Origin: Candidatus Neomarinimicrobiota bacterium
Lineage (GTDB): Bacteria > Fidelibacterota > Marinisomatia > Marinisomatales > TCS55
Assembly (NCBI GenBank): GCA_018651745.1
Contig: JABIDL010000004.1
Span: forward strand, 1 to 14,455
Direction: 5' to 3'
DNA length: 14,455 bases
Part shown: in pieces, positions 1-10,400 of the stretch
Layout of the letters: every line of letters begins with the position of its first letter
Position numbering within the stretch: the stretch's first letter is position 1
The notes under the pieces: model-generated
What the model saw: only the letters and a program-made list of their open reading frames with translations
Told to the model about the DNA's origin: nothing
The model's database searches: none
Translations under genes and position numbers: made by a program

Positions 1-141
<141 letters not shown>

Positions 142-144
142 ACC

Positions 145-2235
145 CTAAGATGCTTTTCCATGTACTTGTTCAATAATTTCACTCTCCACCGACGAAGGCA
201 CCTGTTTGTATTTCGAAAATTCCATATGAAATACTGCTCGTCCTTGTGTGATGGACCTCAAATCTGTGGCATAGCCAAACATTTTGCTCAATGGAACATT
301 TGCTTTTAAGATATGAGCTTGGCTTCTCTGTTCCATACTATCTATATTGCCTCGACGAGAATTAATGTCTCCCATTACATCCCCTAAATATTCCTCCGGC
401 ACTGTGACTTCTACTTGCATTAGGGGCTCCATAATTACCGGACCTGCCTTGCGACAAGCTTCTTGGATAGCCATTGAACCTGCAACCTTGAAAGCAATTT
501 CCGAAGAGTCAACATCGTGATAAGAACCATCAATTAGATCAACTCGGACATCCTCAATGGGATACCCAGCAAGAATACCATTTTTTATTGCCTCTTCTAT
601 CCCCTGGCTAACGGGTTTGATATATTCTTTTGGAATTACACCACCCACAATTTTGCTTTCAAAGTGATATCCCTTACCAAGTTCATTTGGCTCAACATTG
701 ATCACCACATGACCATATTGACCTCGTCCACCAGACTGGCGAACAAATTTTCCCTCAATTTTTTCAACTGATTTGGTAATTGCTTCAGTGTACGCGACCT
801 GCGGTTTACCAACATGCGCCTGTACTTTAAATTCCCTTAATAATCGATCTACCAGAATTTCCAAATGAAGTTCACCCATTCCGGCTATAATAGTTTGGCC
901 AGTGTCTGGGTTAGTTGAAACGCGAAACGTAGGATCTTCTTCACTTAACTTCATTAGCGCTTTACTTAAATTATCTTGATCTGCCTTACTAGCCGGTTCA
1001 ACAGATACTTCTACAACCGGTTCTGGAAAATCCATTGTTTCAAGCATTATAGGATTTTTTTCATCACATAAAGTATGACCGGTCTTTGTTTGCTTTAATC
1101 CTACAGCTGCTACAATTTCACCAGCAGAAACTTGATCCAGTTCTTCTCTTTTATTCGCATGCATCAATAAAATTCGACTGATTCGCTCGCGTTTTCCCGT
1201 ATTTGGATTATAAATATATGACCCAGCTTTTATCATACCGGAATACACCCGCATAAAGGTCAATTGCCCGACAAAGGAGTCAGTCATAATCTTAAATGCT
1301 AACGCGCTGAAAGGATCATCTTTAGTCGTTTTCCTGACTTTGGAAATTTCTGAATCATTAACATCATAACCTTGGGTATCGCCAACATCTATCGGCGAAG
1401 GAAGAAAATCATTAATAGCGTCCAATAAGCGTTGAACCCCTTTATTTTTAAAGGCAGATCCAACAAAAGCAGGAACAAATGTATTATCAATACACCCTTT
1501 TCGCAGAGCTGATTTTATTTCGTCAGACGATATTGGTTCTTCAGCGATATATTTTTCGAGTAAATGTTCATCGTACGTAGCAGTCTCTTCAATTAAATGA
1601 TGTCGCCACTTTTCTGCCTCTTGGATCATATCGTGAGGGATATCCGATTCTTCGTATCGTTCACCCAACGTGGATTCATTGTATAAAATTGCTTTCATAG
1701 TTAACAGGTCAATAATTCCGGTAAACATATCCCCGGATCCGATGGGAAGAGTTATTGGCAACGGGTTGGTTCCAAGGCGTGACTTAATCATTTCGAGTAC
1801 ATTATAAAAATCTGCGCCAACTCTGTCCATTTTATTGACGAAAGCAATGCGTGGTACATTATACTTATCCGCTTGACGCCAAACTGTTTCACTTTGCGGT
1901 TCCACACCCCCAACGGCACAAAAAACCGCAACAGATCCATCTAGTACCCTAAGCGACCGTTCCACTTCCATAGTAAAATCAACATGCCCCGGAGTATCAA
2001 TGATATTAATCCTGTGATCATCCCAAATTGCAGTGGTAGCTGCAGAAGTAATCGTGATTCCGCGTTCTTTTTCCTGATCCATCCAATCCATCGTTGCAGC
2101 ACCATCGTGCACCTCACCGATCCTGTGAGTTCTACCGGTATAATAGAGGATTCGTTCAGTTAAGGTGGTTTTCCCGGCATCGATGTGTGCCATAATACCA
2201 ATATTTCTAACTTTATCTAATTGAATGTGTTTCAT
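145..2235 (-). CDS. fusA: Elongation factor G
   Basis: EF-G is the cytoplasmic GTPase that drives tRNA-mRNA translocation and, with ribosome recycling factor, splits ribosomes after termination. The 696-residue length is normal. The G domain shows G1 AHIDAGKT (residues 16-23), switch I RGITI (58-62, Thr61), G3 DTPGH (80-84), G4 NKMD (134-137) and G5 around SAF (260-262). The later domains follow, including the conserved SGGRGQYGH segment of domain IV. The ATG at 2235 is 9 bases after the rpsG stop and has no Shine-Dalgarno match (the gap is AT-only apart from one G), so initiation probably depends on coupling to rpsG or on an unstructured AU-rich leader. It ends in TAG, whereas the neighbouring genes mostly end in TAA. 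An organism may also hold a second EF-G elsewhere; the position within rpsL-rpsG-fusA-tuf makes this the canonical one. Confidence 0.98.
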   Translation of the reverse strand: MKHIQLDKVRNIGIMAHIDAGKTTLTERILYYTGRTHRIGEVHDGAATMDWMDQEKERGITITSAATTAIWDDHRINIIDTPGHVDFTMEVERSLRVLDGSVAVFCAVGGVEPQSETVWRQADKYNVPRIAFVNKMDRVGADFYNVLEMIKSRLGTNPLPITLPIGSGDMFTGIIDLLTMKAILYNESTLGERYEESDIPHDMIQEAEKWRHHLIEETATYDEHLLEKYIAEEPISSDEIKSALRKGCIDNTFVPAFVGSAFKNKGVQRLLDAINDFLPSPIDVGDTQGYDVNDSEISKVRKTTKDDPFSALAFKIMTDSFVGQLTFMRVYSGMIKAGSYIYNPNTGKRERISRILLMHANKREELDQVSAGEIVAAVGLKQTKTGHTLCDEKNPIMLETMDFPEPVVEVSVEPASKADQDNLSKALMKLSEEDPTFRVSTNPDTGQTIIAGMGELHLEILVDRLLREFKVQAHVGKPQVAYTEAITKSVEKIEGKFVRQSGGRGQYGHVVINVEPNELGKGYHFESKIVGGVIPKEYIKPVSQGIEEAIKNGILAGYPIEDVRVDLIDGSYHDVDSSEIAFKVAGSMAIQEACRKAGPVIMEPLMQVEVTVPEEYLGDVMGDINSRRGNIDSMEQRSQAHILKANVPLSKMFGYATDLRSITQGRAVFHMEFSKYKQVPSSVESEIIEQVHGKAS

Positions 2236-2244
2236 AAATCAAAT

Positions 2245-2709
2245 TTATCTAAAATGGGCAAATGCCTTGTTAGCTTCTGCCATTCTATGCGTATCGTCTT
2301 TCTTTTTGATTGCTCCGCCTTCTCCATTTGCAGCCGCAATTAACTCTGCTGCCAATTTTTCAGCCATGGGCCGACCTTTTCTCCCTTTGGCCGCATTAAT
2401 TAACCAGTGTGAAGCCAGAAAAAATCGTCTGTTCCTTGGAACTTCAATCGGCACTTGGTACGTGGCACCACCAATTCGGCGCGATTTTACCTCTAACATA
2501 GGCGATGTGTTTTCAACAGCCTTTACAAACACTTCCAAGCCATCAGATTTAACCCGATTTTTAATCACATTCATAGATGAATAAAAAATTTGTTCTGCCA
2601 TTCCTTTTTTTCCACGGACCATTAAAAAATTGATGAATTTTGCCACATTCAAATCATTGTAAACTGTGTCCGGTAAAATTTGTCTTTTTTCTGGTCTACG
2701 TCGTCTCAT
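2245..2709 (-). CDS. rpsG: 30S ribosomal protein uS7
   Basis: uS7 nucleates folding of the 3' major domain of 16S rRNA and contacts E-site tRNA and mRNA in the 30S head. The 154-residue product has the basic N-terminus MRRRRPEKR, the conserved [14 protein letters not shown] segment (about residues 77-90) and the C-terminal [16 protein letters not shown] motif, all typical of the bacterial family. The ATG at 2709 follows the rpsL stop after 3 bases. Upstream sequence is AT-rich with no purine-rich ribosome-binding site, so translation is probably coupled to rpsL. In Escherichia coli uS7 is the autoregulator of the str operon, binding the long rpsL-rpsG spacer; here that spacer is only 3 bases, so that particular control site cannot exist in the same form. 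Confidence 0.98.
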   Translation of the reverse strand: MRRRRPEKRQILPDTVYNDLNVAKFINFLMVRGKKGMAEQIFYSSMNVIKNRVKSDGLEVFVKAVENTSPMLEVKSRRIGGATYQVPIEVPRNRRFFLASHWLINAAKGRKGRPMAEKLAAELIAAANGEGGAIKKKDDTHRMAEANKAFAHFR

Positions 2710-2712
2710 ATT

Positions 2713-3084
2713 TTATTTAGGTTTTTTAGCGCCATATCTTGACCTACTTGATTTCCTGTCGGATACACCGGCAGTATCAAATGTACCACGTACGATATGA
2801 TATCGAACTCCAGGCAAATCTTTCACACGGCCACCCTCAATAAGAACAATGCTATGCTCTTGAAGATTGTGCCCCTCTCCCGGGATATACGCCGATACTT
2901 CAATCCCATTTGTGAGACGAACACGGGCCACTTTCCGCAAAGCAGAATTCGGCTTTTTAGGCGTTGTCGTATAAACCCTTGTGCAAACTCCACGCTTTTG
3001 AGGGTTACTTTTTAGCGCAGGAGTAGCTGTGGATTTCTTAACCCGCTTACGTCCTTGTTTAACTAGTTGATTTATTGTCGGCAT
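2713..3084 (-). CDS. rpsL: 30S ribosomal protein uS12
   Basis: uS12 sits at the decoding centre and helps monitor codon-anticodon pairing. The 123-residue product is nearly canonical: PTINQLV at the N-terminus, [17 protein letters not shown] with Lys43 and Lys44, and [13 protein letters not shown] with Lys88, Asp89 and Pro91. Lys43 and Lys88, whose substitution gives streptomycin resistance in other bacteria, are both wild type. Asp89 is the residue methylthiolated by RimO in E. coli. The ATG at 3084 is preceded by a modest AGGAA. The gene begins after a 68-base gap, the largest in the window, that holds a candidate promoter, so it probably starts a secondary transcript rpsL-rpsG-fusA-tuf. 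Confidence 0.98.
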   Translation of the reverse strand: MPTINQLVKQGRKRVKKSTATPALKSNPQKRGVCTRVYTTTPKKPNSALRKVARVRLTNGIEVSAYIPGEGHNLQEHSIVLIEGGRVKDLPGVRYHIVRGTFDTAGVSDRKSSRSRYGAKKPK

Positions 3085-3105
3085 TTTCGTTTCCTATAAA
3101 GCCTA

Positions 3106-3137
3106 CAAAAATACAGAATATTTGTACACATCGTCAA
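3106..3137 (-). promoter_or_regulatory. Candidate promoter for rpsL-rpsG-fusA-tuf
   Basis: Reading the minus strand, TTGACG (3137-3132) is followed after 18 bases by TATTTT (3113-3108), a reasonable sigma-70 layout. The same -10 region reads TATTTTTG (3113-3106), matching the Bacteroidota element TAnnTTTG, with TTG 21 bases upstream, inside the spacing described for that phylum. It lies in the largest gap of the cluster, directly before rpsL. A start near 3100 would give a very short leader containing AGGAA and the rpsL ATG. This is pattern matching only. Confidence 0.55.
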
Positions 3138-3152
3138 TTTATTTTTCAATGA

Positions 3153-6100
3153 TTACACTATTTCTTTTTCTTCTAAAAATGGGTCGGATTCCACATCCGG
3201 TTGCGCATTTTCGCTTACAACCAATAAATCCTGAAGTCCGGGCGATCCAGTTCCCGCAGGAATCAATCTTCCCACTGCTACGTTTTCTTTCAATCCTCTG
3301 AGGTAGTCCGTTTTTCCCTCTGCTGCTGCATTGGTCAATACGCGCGTAGTCTCCTGAAATGATGCAGCTGAAATGAAGCTTTCAGTATTCAGTGAAGCTT
3401 GCGTAATCCCCATTAATAGTGGATCAAAAGTTGCCGGATTAGTTTTGTGGGTAGTGATTGGTTTCTCACCTTTCTCTTTAAGATCTTTGTTTACATCTCT
3501 GACTTCAGTTTTATCCACTAGCATTCCTTCTTCAAAATCTGAGTAGCCGGGCGAATTAATAATTACCTTTTTGAGGATAGCATCGTTTGTTTCGAAAAAC
3601 TCAGCTTTATTGATACGATCCCCGGGGAGAAAGTGAGTATTCCCGGGATCTTGAACACTAACTTTTTGCATCATTTGCCTAACAATAACCTCAATGTGCT
3701 TATCATCTATCTTTACACCTTGAAGCCGGTAAACTTCTTGGATCTCATTCACAAGGTATTCCCGTACTTTTCCCGGACCTAAAATATTTAGAATATCAAC
3801 TGGAGAAGTGGATCCTTCACATAATGGTAAACCAGCTTTAATCATGTCTCCTTCATGAACGAGAACATGCTTTCCGTAAGGAATGTTGTATTTCTTTACC
3901 TCTCCATCTTCACCTTCTACATGAATTTTTCTTATGCCTCGCTTGGTTGCGCCAAAAACGATTTTCCCATCTATCTCAGTAACAACCGAAGGATTTGTAG
4001 GTGTGCGAGCTTCAAATAATTGAGTCACACGCGGAAGACCACCGGTAATATCCCGGGTTTTTCCTATATCTCTAGGAATTTTTACAAGAGTTTGACCTCT
4101 GGATACTTTATTTTTATTTTCCACAATCAAAGTTGCATTTACCGGAAGGATTGTACCCCCCGCTAAGATATTTCCTTTTTTATCTGTAATCTCAATGTGT
4201 GGACTAAGTCTACGATCTTTTGCTTCAATGATTACCTTCTGTTTTTTACCACCTTCCACTGCTTCCACCTGGTAAGTTTCGTTCGGAATTAAGTCTTTCA
4301 GAAAAATATATCCAGACTGTCTCGCAAGAATAATATCCGTGTAAGGATCCCATTGGAATAAAATGGTACCTGCTTTGATCTTTTCCCCATCCGCGACCAA
4401 CATATTAGCACCATAAGGAACATTGTATTCAACTCGAGGGCTATTATTTTCATCGAGTATTGCAAGTTTTGAATGTCTCACCATACATCTAACTACTACA
4501 TTGCCAACCTCATCTACAGTTTCGGCAACATCAAGATTCTCGGAATACTTAATGGTTCCATCCCGTTTTGTTCTCATATCAGACTTTTCAATAATTCTTG
4601 TTGCTGTACCACCTATATGAAAGGTTCTCAAAGTTAGCTGGGTACCAGGTTCGCCAATACTCTGGGCTGCTTGAATACCAACCGCTGATCCTTGGTCAAT
4701 CAATTCATGTGAGGATGGATTCCAACCATAACAATTTGCGCAAACTCCTCTGAGAGATTCACAGGTTAACACCGAGCGAATTCTAACAGATTCGATATTT
4801 GTTTCAGAAATAATTTCCGCTGCTTCCTCTCTTAAAAGCGAACCGGATTTGATTTTAACCTTGCCGTCAACAATAAAATCGTCCAGAAGGGTTCGCCCAA
4901 GAATTCTATCCGATAATGGTTCAATAATTTCTTCACCTTCTTTAAGATCAGAAAGCAATAATCCATTAATGGTACCACAGTCCACTTCATAGATAACAAC
5001 ATCTTGTGCTACGTCAACTAACCGACGCGTTAAATAACCCGCATCAGCTGTTTTCAGAGCTGTATCCGCAAGCCCTTTTCGAGCGCCATGAGTGGAAATA
5101 AAATATTCCATTACAGATAAGCCTTCTTTGAAATTGGATGTAATCGGCGATTCAATAATTTCACCCTTACTACCGGTCATAGTCTTTCGAGGTTTTGCCA
5201 TTAATCCACGCATACCTGCAAGCTGTTTAATCTGGTCCTGACTACCACGCGCACCAGAATCAGCCATCATAAAGACAGGGTTAAATCCCTGATTATCATC
5301 TTGAAGTTCATCCATCATCGTCGCTGCGACCTCATTTGTTGCGTGGGTCCAAATATCAATGACTTTATTGTATCGTTCACCATCCGTAAGGATGTGTCGT
5401 TTAAATTTATCATGAATATCATCAACATTATTTTGAGCTGAATCAATAATATGATTTTTCTTTTCCGGAATCATAATATCAGATATTGAAATAGAACTTC
5501 CACTTTTAGTGGCAATTCTGAATCCTAATTCTTTTAAATTGTCCAGAAAAATAACCGTTTTGAAATTCCCCGATGTCAGGTAAGTCCGATTCACGACATC
5601 CTCAAGTTTTTTCTTGGTGATTAATTCATCAACAAATTCCATTTCATCGGGTAAAATTGAATTGAAAATAACGCGTCCAACCGTTGTGTCTTTGTGCCAT
5701 TTATTTTTATGTCTAACATTTATAACGGCATGTACATCTACTGTTTTATTTTCAACCGCCAGAAGTACTTCGTTGAAAGAACCAAAGCTATTGCCTTCGC
5801 CCTTGCAATTTGTTCGCTGGCGAGTTAGATAATAACATCCCAACACCATATCTTGCGATGGAATGGCCAATGGTTTCCCATTGGCAGGGTGAAGAATATT
5901 ATGACTTGATAGCATCAAAATTCGGGATTCCAATTGCGCCTGAACCGATAAGGGGACATGAACCGCCATTTGGTCACCATCAAAATCTGCATTAAAAGCA
6001 GCACAAACTAGGGGATGAAGATGAATTGCTTTACCATCTACTAAGACCGGTTGAAAAGCCTGAACTCCCAATCTGTGAAGTGTAGGTGCTCTGTTCAATA

Positions 6101-7409
6101 GTACAGGGTGATCTTGGACCACATATTCCAAAACTTTATAAACAATCGGCTCACGATTTTCAACCATAAGCTTTGCACCTCTTGGCGTTTGAGCATAACC
6201 CCGAGCAATTAATTCATGAATCATATGCGGCTTAAACAATTCCAAAGCCATATTTTTTGGAAGCCCACATTCGTTCAACTTTAGTTCAGGTCCAACTACA
6301 ATGACAGACCTTCCAGAATAGTCCACGCGCTTACCCAACAGGTTCTGACGAAAACGCCCCGGCTTCCCTCGAAGCATATCAGAAATAGATTTTAACGGGC
6401 GCCTCGTACCTGAACGAATGGCTGTTTTCCGTCTGTTGTTATCAAACAATGCATCCACCGATTCTTGAAGCATTCGTTTTTCATTACGAAGAATGACATC
6501 CGGAGCCTTTATTTCCATAAGTTGCTTTAAACGATTATTCCGAATAATAATTCTGCGATATAAATCGTTCAAATCACTTGCTGCAAATCTTCCACCCTCT
6601 AAAGGAACAAGAGGTCGTAATTCCGGTGGAATCACGGGGAGGATTGATACAATCATCCATTCAGGTTTGTTAATTTTTTTCTTTCCGGCATCCGCTATAA
6701 ATATATTGACTATACGGAGTCGCTTAAGGGCATCCCCTCTTTTCTGTTTAGATTTGGATGTTTTGGCAATTTCTTGAAGTTCATTTTTCAATTGCACCAA
6801 ATTGATACGCGACAAAATTTCTTTCATAGCTTCGCCGCCCATGGTGGCGTAAAAAAAGTCTTCTTCGTCCCTTTCTTCCTCGGAAACAGAGTCAAATCCA
6901 TACAATTGTTCTAATTCCATGTATTCAAATTCATCAATGATTTCCAACATTTCTCTTCCACTTTTCCCGGGCGTAATAATCAAGTATGCTTCATAATAAA
7001 TAACCCGCTCGAGTTCTCGCGTACTAAGACCAATAAGATAGCTGAGTTTGCTCGGTATTGACCGCAAATACCAAATATGCACCACAGGCACAGCGAGCGT
7101 AATATGCCCCATCCGATCGCGGCGGACTTTTTTTCGTGTTACTTCAACACCGCACCGATCACAAATAATTCCTCTGTACCGGATTCCTTTATATTTACCA
7201 CAATGGCATTCGTAATCTTTGACTGGCCCAAAGATTTTCTCACAAAACAAACCATCTTTCTCAGGTTTATATGACCGATAATTGATGGTTTCTGGTTTAA
7301 GAGTTTCACCATAAGATCGAGCTAGAATCATCTCTGGAGATGCTAAGCCAATTGTTATCGATGAAAAATCTTTGGAAGTATCTACTGCTGTTGATTGTAT
7401 GAACGTCAA
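3153..7409 (-). CDS. rpoC: DNA-directed RNA polymerase subunit beta'
   Basis: The beta' subunit carries the catalytic magnesium site and the DNA clamp of RNA polymerase. The 1418-residue protein is full length. Zinc site 1 is Cys68, Cys70, Cys83 and Cys86; the catalytic loop NADFDGDQ spans 473-480 with Asp475, Asp477 and Asp479; zinc site 2 is Cys811, Cys883, Cys890 and Cys893. The bridge helix lies around 768-803 ([19 protein letters not shown]), and the trigger-loop base is [13 protein letters not shown] with His931; Leu927 stands where E. coli has Met932. A long insertion of about 180 residues, in the position of the E. coli SI3 insertion, separates this from [15 protein letters not shown] (1121-1135). 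The start is TTG at 7409, 6 bases after GGGAGG; no ATG lies closer to the conserved N-terminus. rpoB ends 12 bases upstream in the same reading frame. The sequence resembles Bacteroidota-side beta' proteins. Confidence 0.98.
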   Translation of the reverse strand: MTFIQSTAVDTSKDFSSITIGLASPEMILARSYGETLKPETINYRSYKPEKDGLFCEKIFGPVKDYECHCGKYKGIRYRGIICDRCGVEVTRKKVRRDRMGHITLAVPVVHIWYLRSIPSKLSYLIGLSTRELERVIYYEAYLIITPGKSGREMLEIIDEFEYMELEQLYGFDSVSEEERDEEDFFYATMGGEAMKEILSRINLVQLKNELQEIAKTSKSKQKRGDALKRLRIVNIFIADAGKKKINKPEWMIVSILPVIPPELRPLVPLEGGRFAASDLNDLYRRIIIRNNRLKQLMEIKAPDVILRNEKRMLQESVDALFDNNRRKTAIRSGTRRPLKSISDMLRGKPGRFRQNLLGKRVDYSGRSVIVVGPELKLNECGLPKNMALELFKPHMIHELIARGYAQTPRGAKLMVENREPIVYKVLEYVVQDHPVLLNRAPTLHRLGVQAFQPVLVDGKAIHLHPLVCAAFNADFDGDQMAVHVPLSVQAQLESRILMLSSHNILHPANGKPLAIPSQDMVLGCYYLTRQRTNCKGEGNSFGSFNEVLLAVENKTVDVHAVINVRHKNKWHKDTTVGRVIFNSILPDEMEFVDELITKKKLEDVVNRTYLTSGNFKTVIFLDNLKELGFRIATKSGSSISISDIMIPEKKNHIIDSAQNNVDDIHDKFKRHILTDGERYNKVIDIWTHATNEVAATMMDELQDDNQGFNPVFMMADSGARGSQDQIKQLAGMRGLMAKPRKTMTGSKGEIIESPITSNFKEGLSVMEYFISTHGARKGLADTALKTADAGYLTRRLVDVAQDVVIYEVDCGTINGLLLSDLKEGEEIIEPLSDRILGRTLLDDFIVDGKVKIKSGSLLREEAAEIISETNIESVRIRSVLTCESLRGVCANCYGWNPSSHELIDQGSAVGIQAAQSIGEPGTQLTLRTFHIGGTATRIIEKSDMRTKRDGTIKYSENLDVAETVDEVGNVVVRCMVRHSKLAILDENNSPRVEYNVPYGANMLVADGEKIKAGTILFQWDPYTDIILARQSGYIFLKDLIPNETYQVEAVEGGKKQKVIIEAKDRRLSPHIEITDKKGNILAGGTILPVNATLIVENKNKVSRGQTLVKIPRDIGKTRDITGGLPRVTQLFEARTPTNPSVVTEIDGKIVFGATKRGIRKIHVEGEDGEVKKYNIPYGKHVLVHEGDMIKAGLPLCEGSTSPVDILNILGPGKVREYLVNEIQEVYRLQGVKIDDKHIEVIVRQMMQKVSVQDPGNTHFLPGDRINKAEFFETNDAILKKVIINSPGYSDFEEGMLVDKTEVRDVNKDLKEKGEKPITTHKTNPATFDPLLMGITQASLNTESFISAASFQETTRVLTNAAAEGKTDYLRGLKENVAVGRLIPAGTGSPGLQDLLVVSENAQPDVESDPFLEEKEIV

Positions 7410-7415
7410 AGTACG

Positions 7416-7421
7416 CCTCCC
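7416..7421 (-). promoter_or_regulatory. Shine-Dalgarno site fixing the rpoC TTG start
   Basis: GGGAGG on the minus strand immediately follows the rpoB TAA and lies 6 bases before the TTG at 7409. The optimal spacing supports TTG as the true rpoC initiator. Confidence 0.8.
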
Positions 7422-10400
7422 TTATTCCAATTCAATGTCTAAGCCCAAACCCTGAAGCTCCTTAATAAGGACGCTAAAAGATTCCGGTGTTCCAAATTTA
7501 GGTAAACTCTCACCTTTTACGATAGCATTGTACACTTTTGACCTGCCATCAACATCATCCGATTTAACAGTGAGAATTTCCTGCAATGTATGGGCGGCAC
7601 CATACGCTTCGAGGGCCCAACATTCCATTTCTCCGAACCGCTGACCACCAAATTGAGCTTTTCCACCCAACGGCTGTTGCGTAATCAGAGAATAAGGTCC
7701 CGTCGAACGAGCATGCATTTTATCATCCACCATATGGCTCAATTTCATCATGTAAATGCAACCGACTGTAATGGGGTTATCAAAATGTTCACCAGTACGC
7801 CCATCAATTAAAGCTGTTTTCCCAGATACAGGAAGCTTTGCCTTCTTAAGTTCATTTTCGACTTCTTCTGGTCGTGCACCGTCAAAAGCCGCTGTATCAT
7901 AATGAAGCCCAAGAGCTTTACCTGCCCATCCAAGCATCGTTTCATAAAGCTGCCCAAGATTCATACGTGAAGGAACACCAAGCGGATTTAAAACGATATC
8001 GATTGGGGTTCCATCTTCCATGAAAGGCATATCTTCTTCCGGAACAATCGTTGCCACAACACCTTTATTCCCATGACGTCCCGCCATTTTATCTCCGACC
8101 TGTACTTTGCGCTTGCTAGCAACATAGACTTTTGCAAGGCTCAGAATCCCTGGCTGAAGTTCATCGCCAATTCTGATTTTAAAGATACTCTTTTCAAGAT
8201 TATTTTCTATTTTTTTCCATTCAGTTTTATAGGATTTCCAAACCGACTTAATTTTTTTCCAGGTTTTTTCATTTTCAACCCATGGCTGATCTAGAGCAAA
8301 TCGTTCAAGGTCATAACTCAGAATTCTTTTCTGAGTCATTTTTGTCCCTTTTTTAATTATGGTTCGTTTTTTTAAAGATCGAATTCCAAGGGAAACTTCA
8401 CCTTTCAATAACTCCAAGAGTTTTTCATCGCGAGCAATTTTCAAAGCTGCTTTTAAATCGCGCGCCTCTTTTTGAAGCTTATCAATCATTTGCCGCTCTT
8501 CAGATCTGGTAGATCGTGCACTTTTTTCAAAGAGTTTTGTGTTCACCACAACGCCCTTAATACCAGGATCCGCTCGTTTTGAAGCATCTTTTACTTCACC
8601 GGCTTTTTCACCAAAAATCGCTCGAAGTAGTTTCTCTTCTGGCGTTGGGTCCGTTTCACCTTTCGGAGTGACCTTCCCGATGAGGATGTCACCTTCCATT
8701 ACTTTGGCGCCAACACGGATGATTCCATTTTCATCAAGTTCCTTGGTGGTATCCTCACTAACGTTTGGAATTTCCGCAGTCAATTCTTCTTGTCCGCGCT
8801 TTGTCTCCCTTACCTCCAAATCAATTTCACTGATATGGATACTTGAAAACGAATCATCCTTAACCAAACGTTCGCTAATAACAATCGCATCTTCAAAATT
8901 GTATCCACGCCAAGGCATGAATGCAACCATTAAATTGCGACCCAAAGCCAATTCTCCATTTTGAGTTGAAGTACCATCTGCAATTACATCACCTTTTTTC
9001 ACTTTTTGTCCCGCTTGCACGATGGGCCGTTGGTTCTGACATGTATTTTGGTTCGTACCAATTATTTTTCTTAATGGAACTTCCACCAAATTTTCACCTT
9101 GGACTAAACTGAGACTATCTAAAATCTCAGATGTCTTTATCACGATTTTTTCAGAATCAACATAATGAATTCTTCCCTTCATCGGAGACATGATTGCAGA
9201 TCGGGAATCGCGCGCTATTTTACCTTCAATACCTGTTCCAACTATGGGTCGTTCCGGGTTCATAAGCGGAACTGATTGCCTCTGCATATTGGAACCCATT
9301 AAAGCACGATTCGCGTCATCATGTTCTAAGAATGGAATCAATGCAGCAGCAACACTTAAAATCTGATTCGGAGCAACGTCCATAAAATCAATATCCAAGG
9401 GAGAAACCATTGGAAAATCGCCCTTCATTCTTGCGCGGACCAACTCGTTGGTCAGCATTTTTCGATCATCCATCTCTTCATTAGATTGTACAATCATTGA
9501 TCTGTCTTCATCATCTGCAGAGAGGTAAGAGATTGTATTTGTTGCGTAAGAACGTCCTTTCTTTTGAATAACTCCTCTATAAGGAGCTTCAATAAATCCA
9601 TGATCATTCACTTGGGCAAGTAATGCCAATGATGATATAAGACCAATGTTTGGACCTTCCGGTGTTTCAATCGGACACAATCGGCCATAATGTGTATAAT
9701 GAACATCGCGCACCTCAAATCCGGCGCGTTCACGAGTTAGTCCGCCAGGTCCAAGTGCAGAAATTCGACGCTTATGCGTAACCTCAGCAAGAGGATTAGT
9801 CTGATCACCAAACTGCGATAATTGACTTGTCCCAAAAAATCCATTAATAACAGTAGTTACTACGCGGGAATTGATCAGATCTTGAGGTGTAATACTTTCT
9901 TGTTCTCTCAGATTCATTCGCTCATGAATAGTTCTAATCATTCGGCTGAGAGCAATATTAAACTGATTGGTTAATTGTTCGCCGATCGTCTTGACTCGCC
10001 TGTTTCCTAAATGATCAATATCATCCGTACCGCGCTCACCTTTTCTAAGGTCTATCAATATACTCAATACTCCGATAATGTCATCCATAGTCAGAGTAGT
10101 TTGCTCAACCGGCACATCCAAATTGAACTGTTGATTTAGTCTATAACGACCGACTTGGCCTAAATCATATTTTTTGGGACTGAAGAAAATTCGTTCAATA
10201 AATTTCTGAGCCGTTTCAAGATTTGGCGGTTCACCGGATCTTAAAAGTTGATAAACAGCCGAAAGTGCTTCCTCAGTATTATGGGTTGGATCTTTTCGAA
10301 TCGTATTTGTCAAAAGCATCGCACGAAAATCCTTATTTGCATCTGCAACTTGGACCGAGTCAATTTTGGCGGCCTGAAGACCTTCCAAAACTTCTGAATT

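Noticed and set aside
2225-2584. Plus-strand open frame of 119 codons opposite rpsG with a signal-peptide-like N-terminus
   Set aside because: The hydrophobic stretch is the reverse of Ala- and Lys-rich uS7 codons; it is fully antisense to rpsG.
2713-3084. Possible streptomycin-resistance form of uS12
   Set aside because: Lys43, Lys88 and Pro91 are all wild type, so no resistance change is visible.
3104-3126. AT-rich inverted repeat (TACAAATA...TATTTTTGTA on the minus strand) as a terminator after rpoC
   Set aside because: The stem has only one G-C pair and a two-base bulge, and no T-tract follows it. It overlaps the candidate promoter and is too weak to call a terminator.
8539-8964. Plus-strand open frame of 141 codons opposite rpoB
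   Set aside because: It is fully antisense to conserved RpoB coding sequence, has low-complexity Ser/Pro-rich composition and shows no recognisable domain; a shadow frame.
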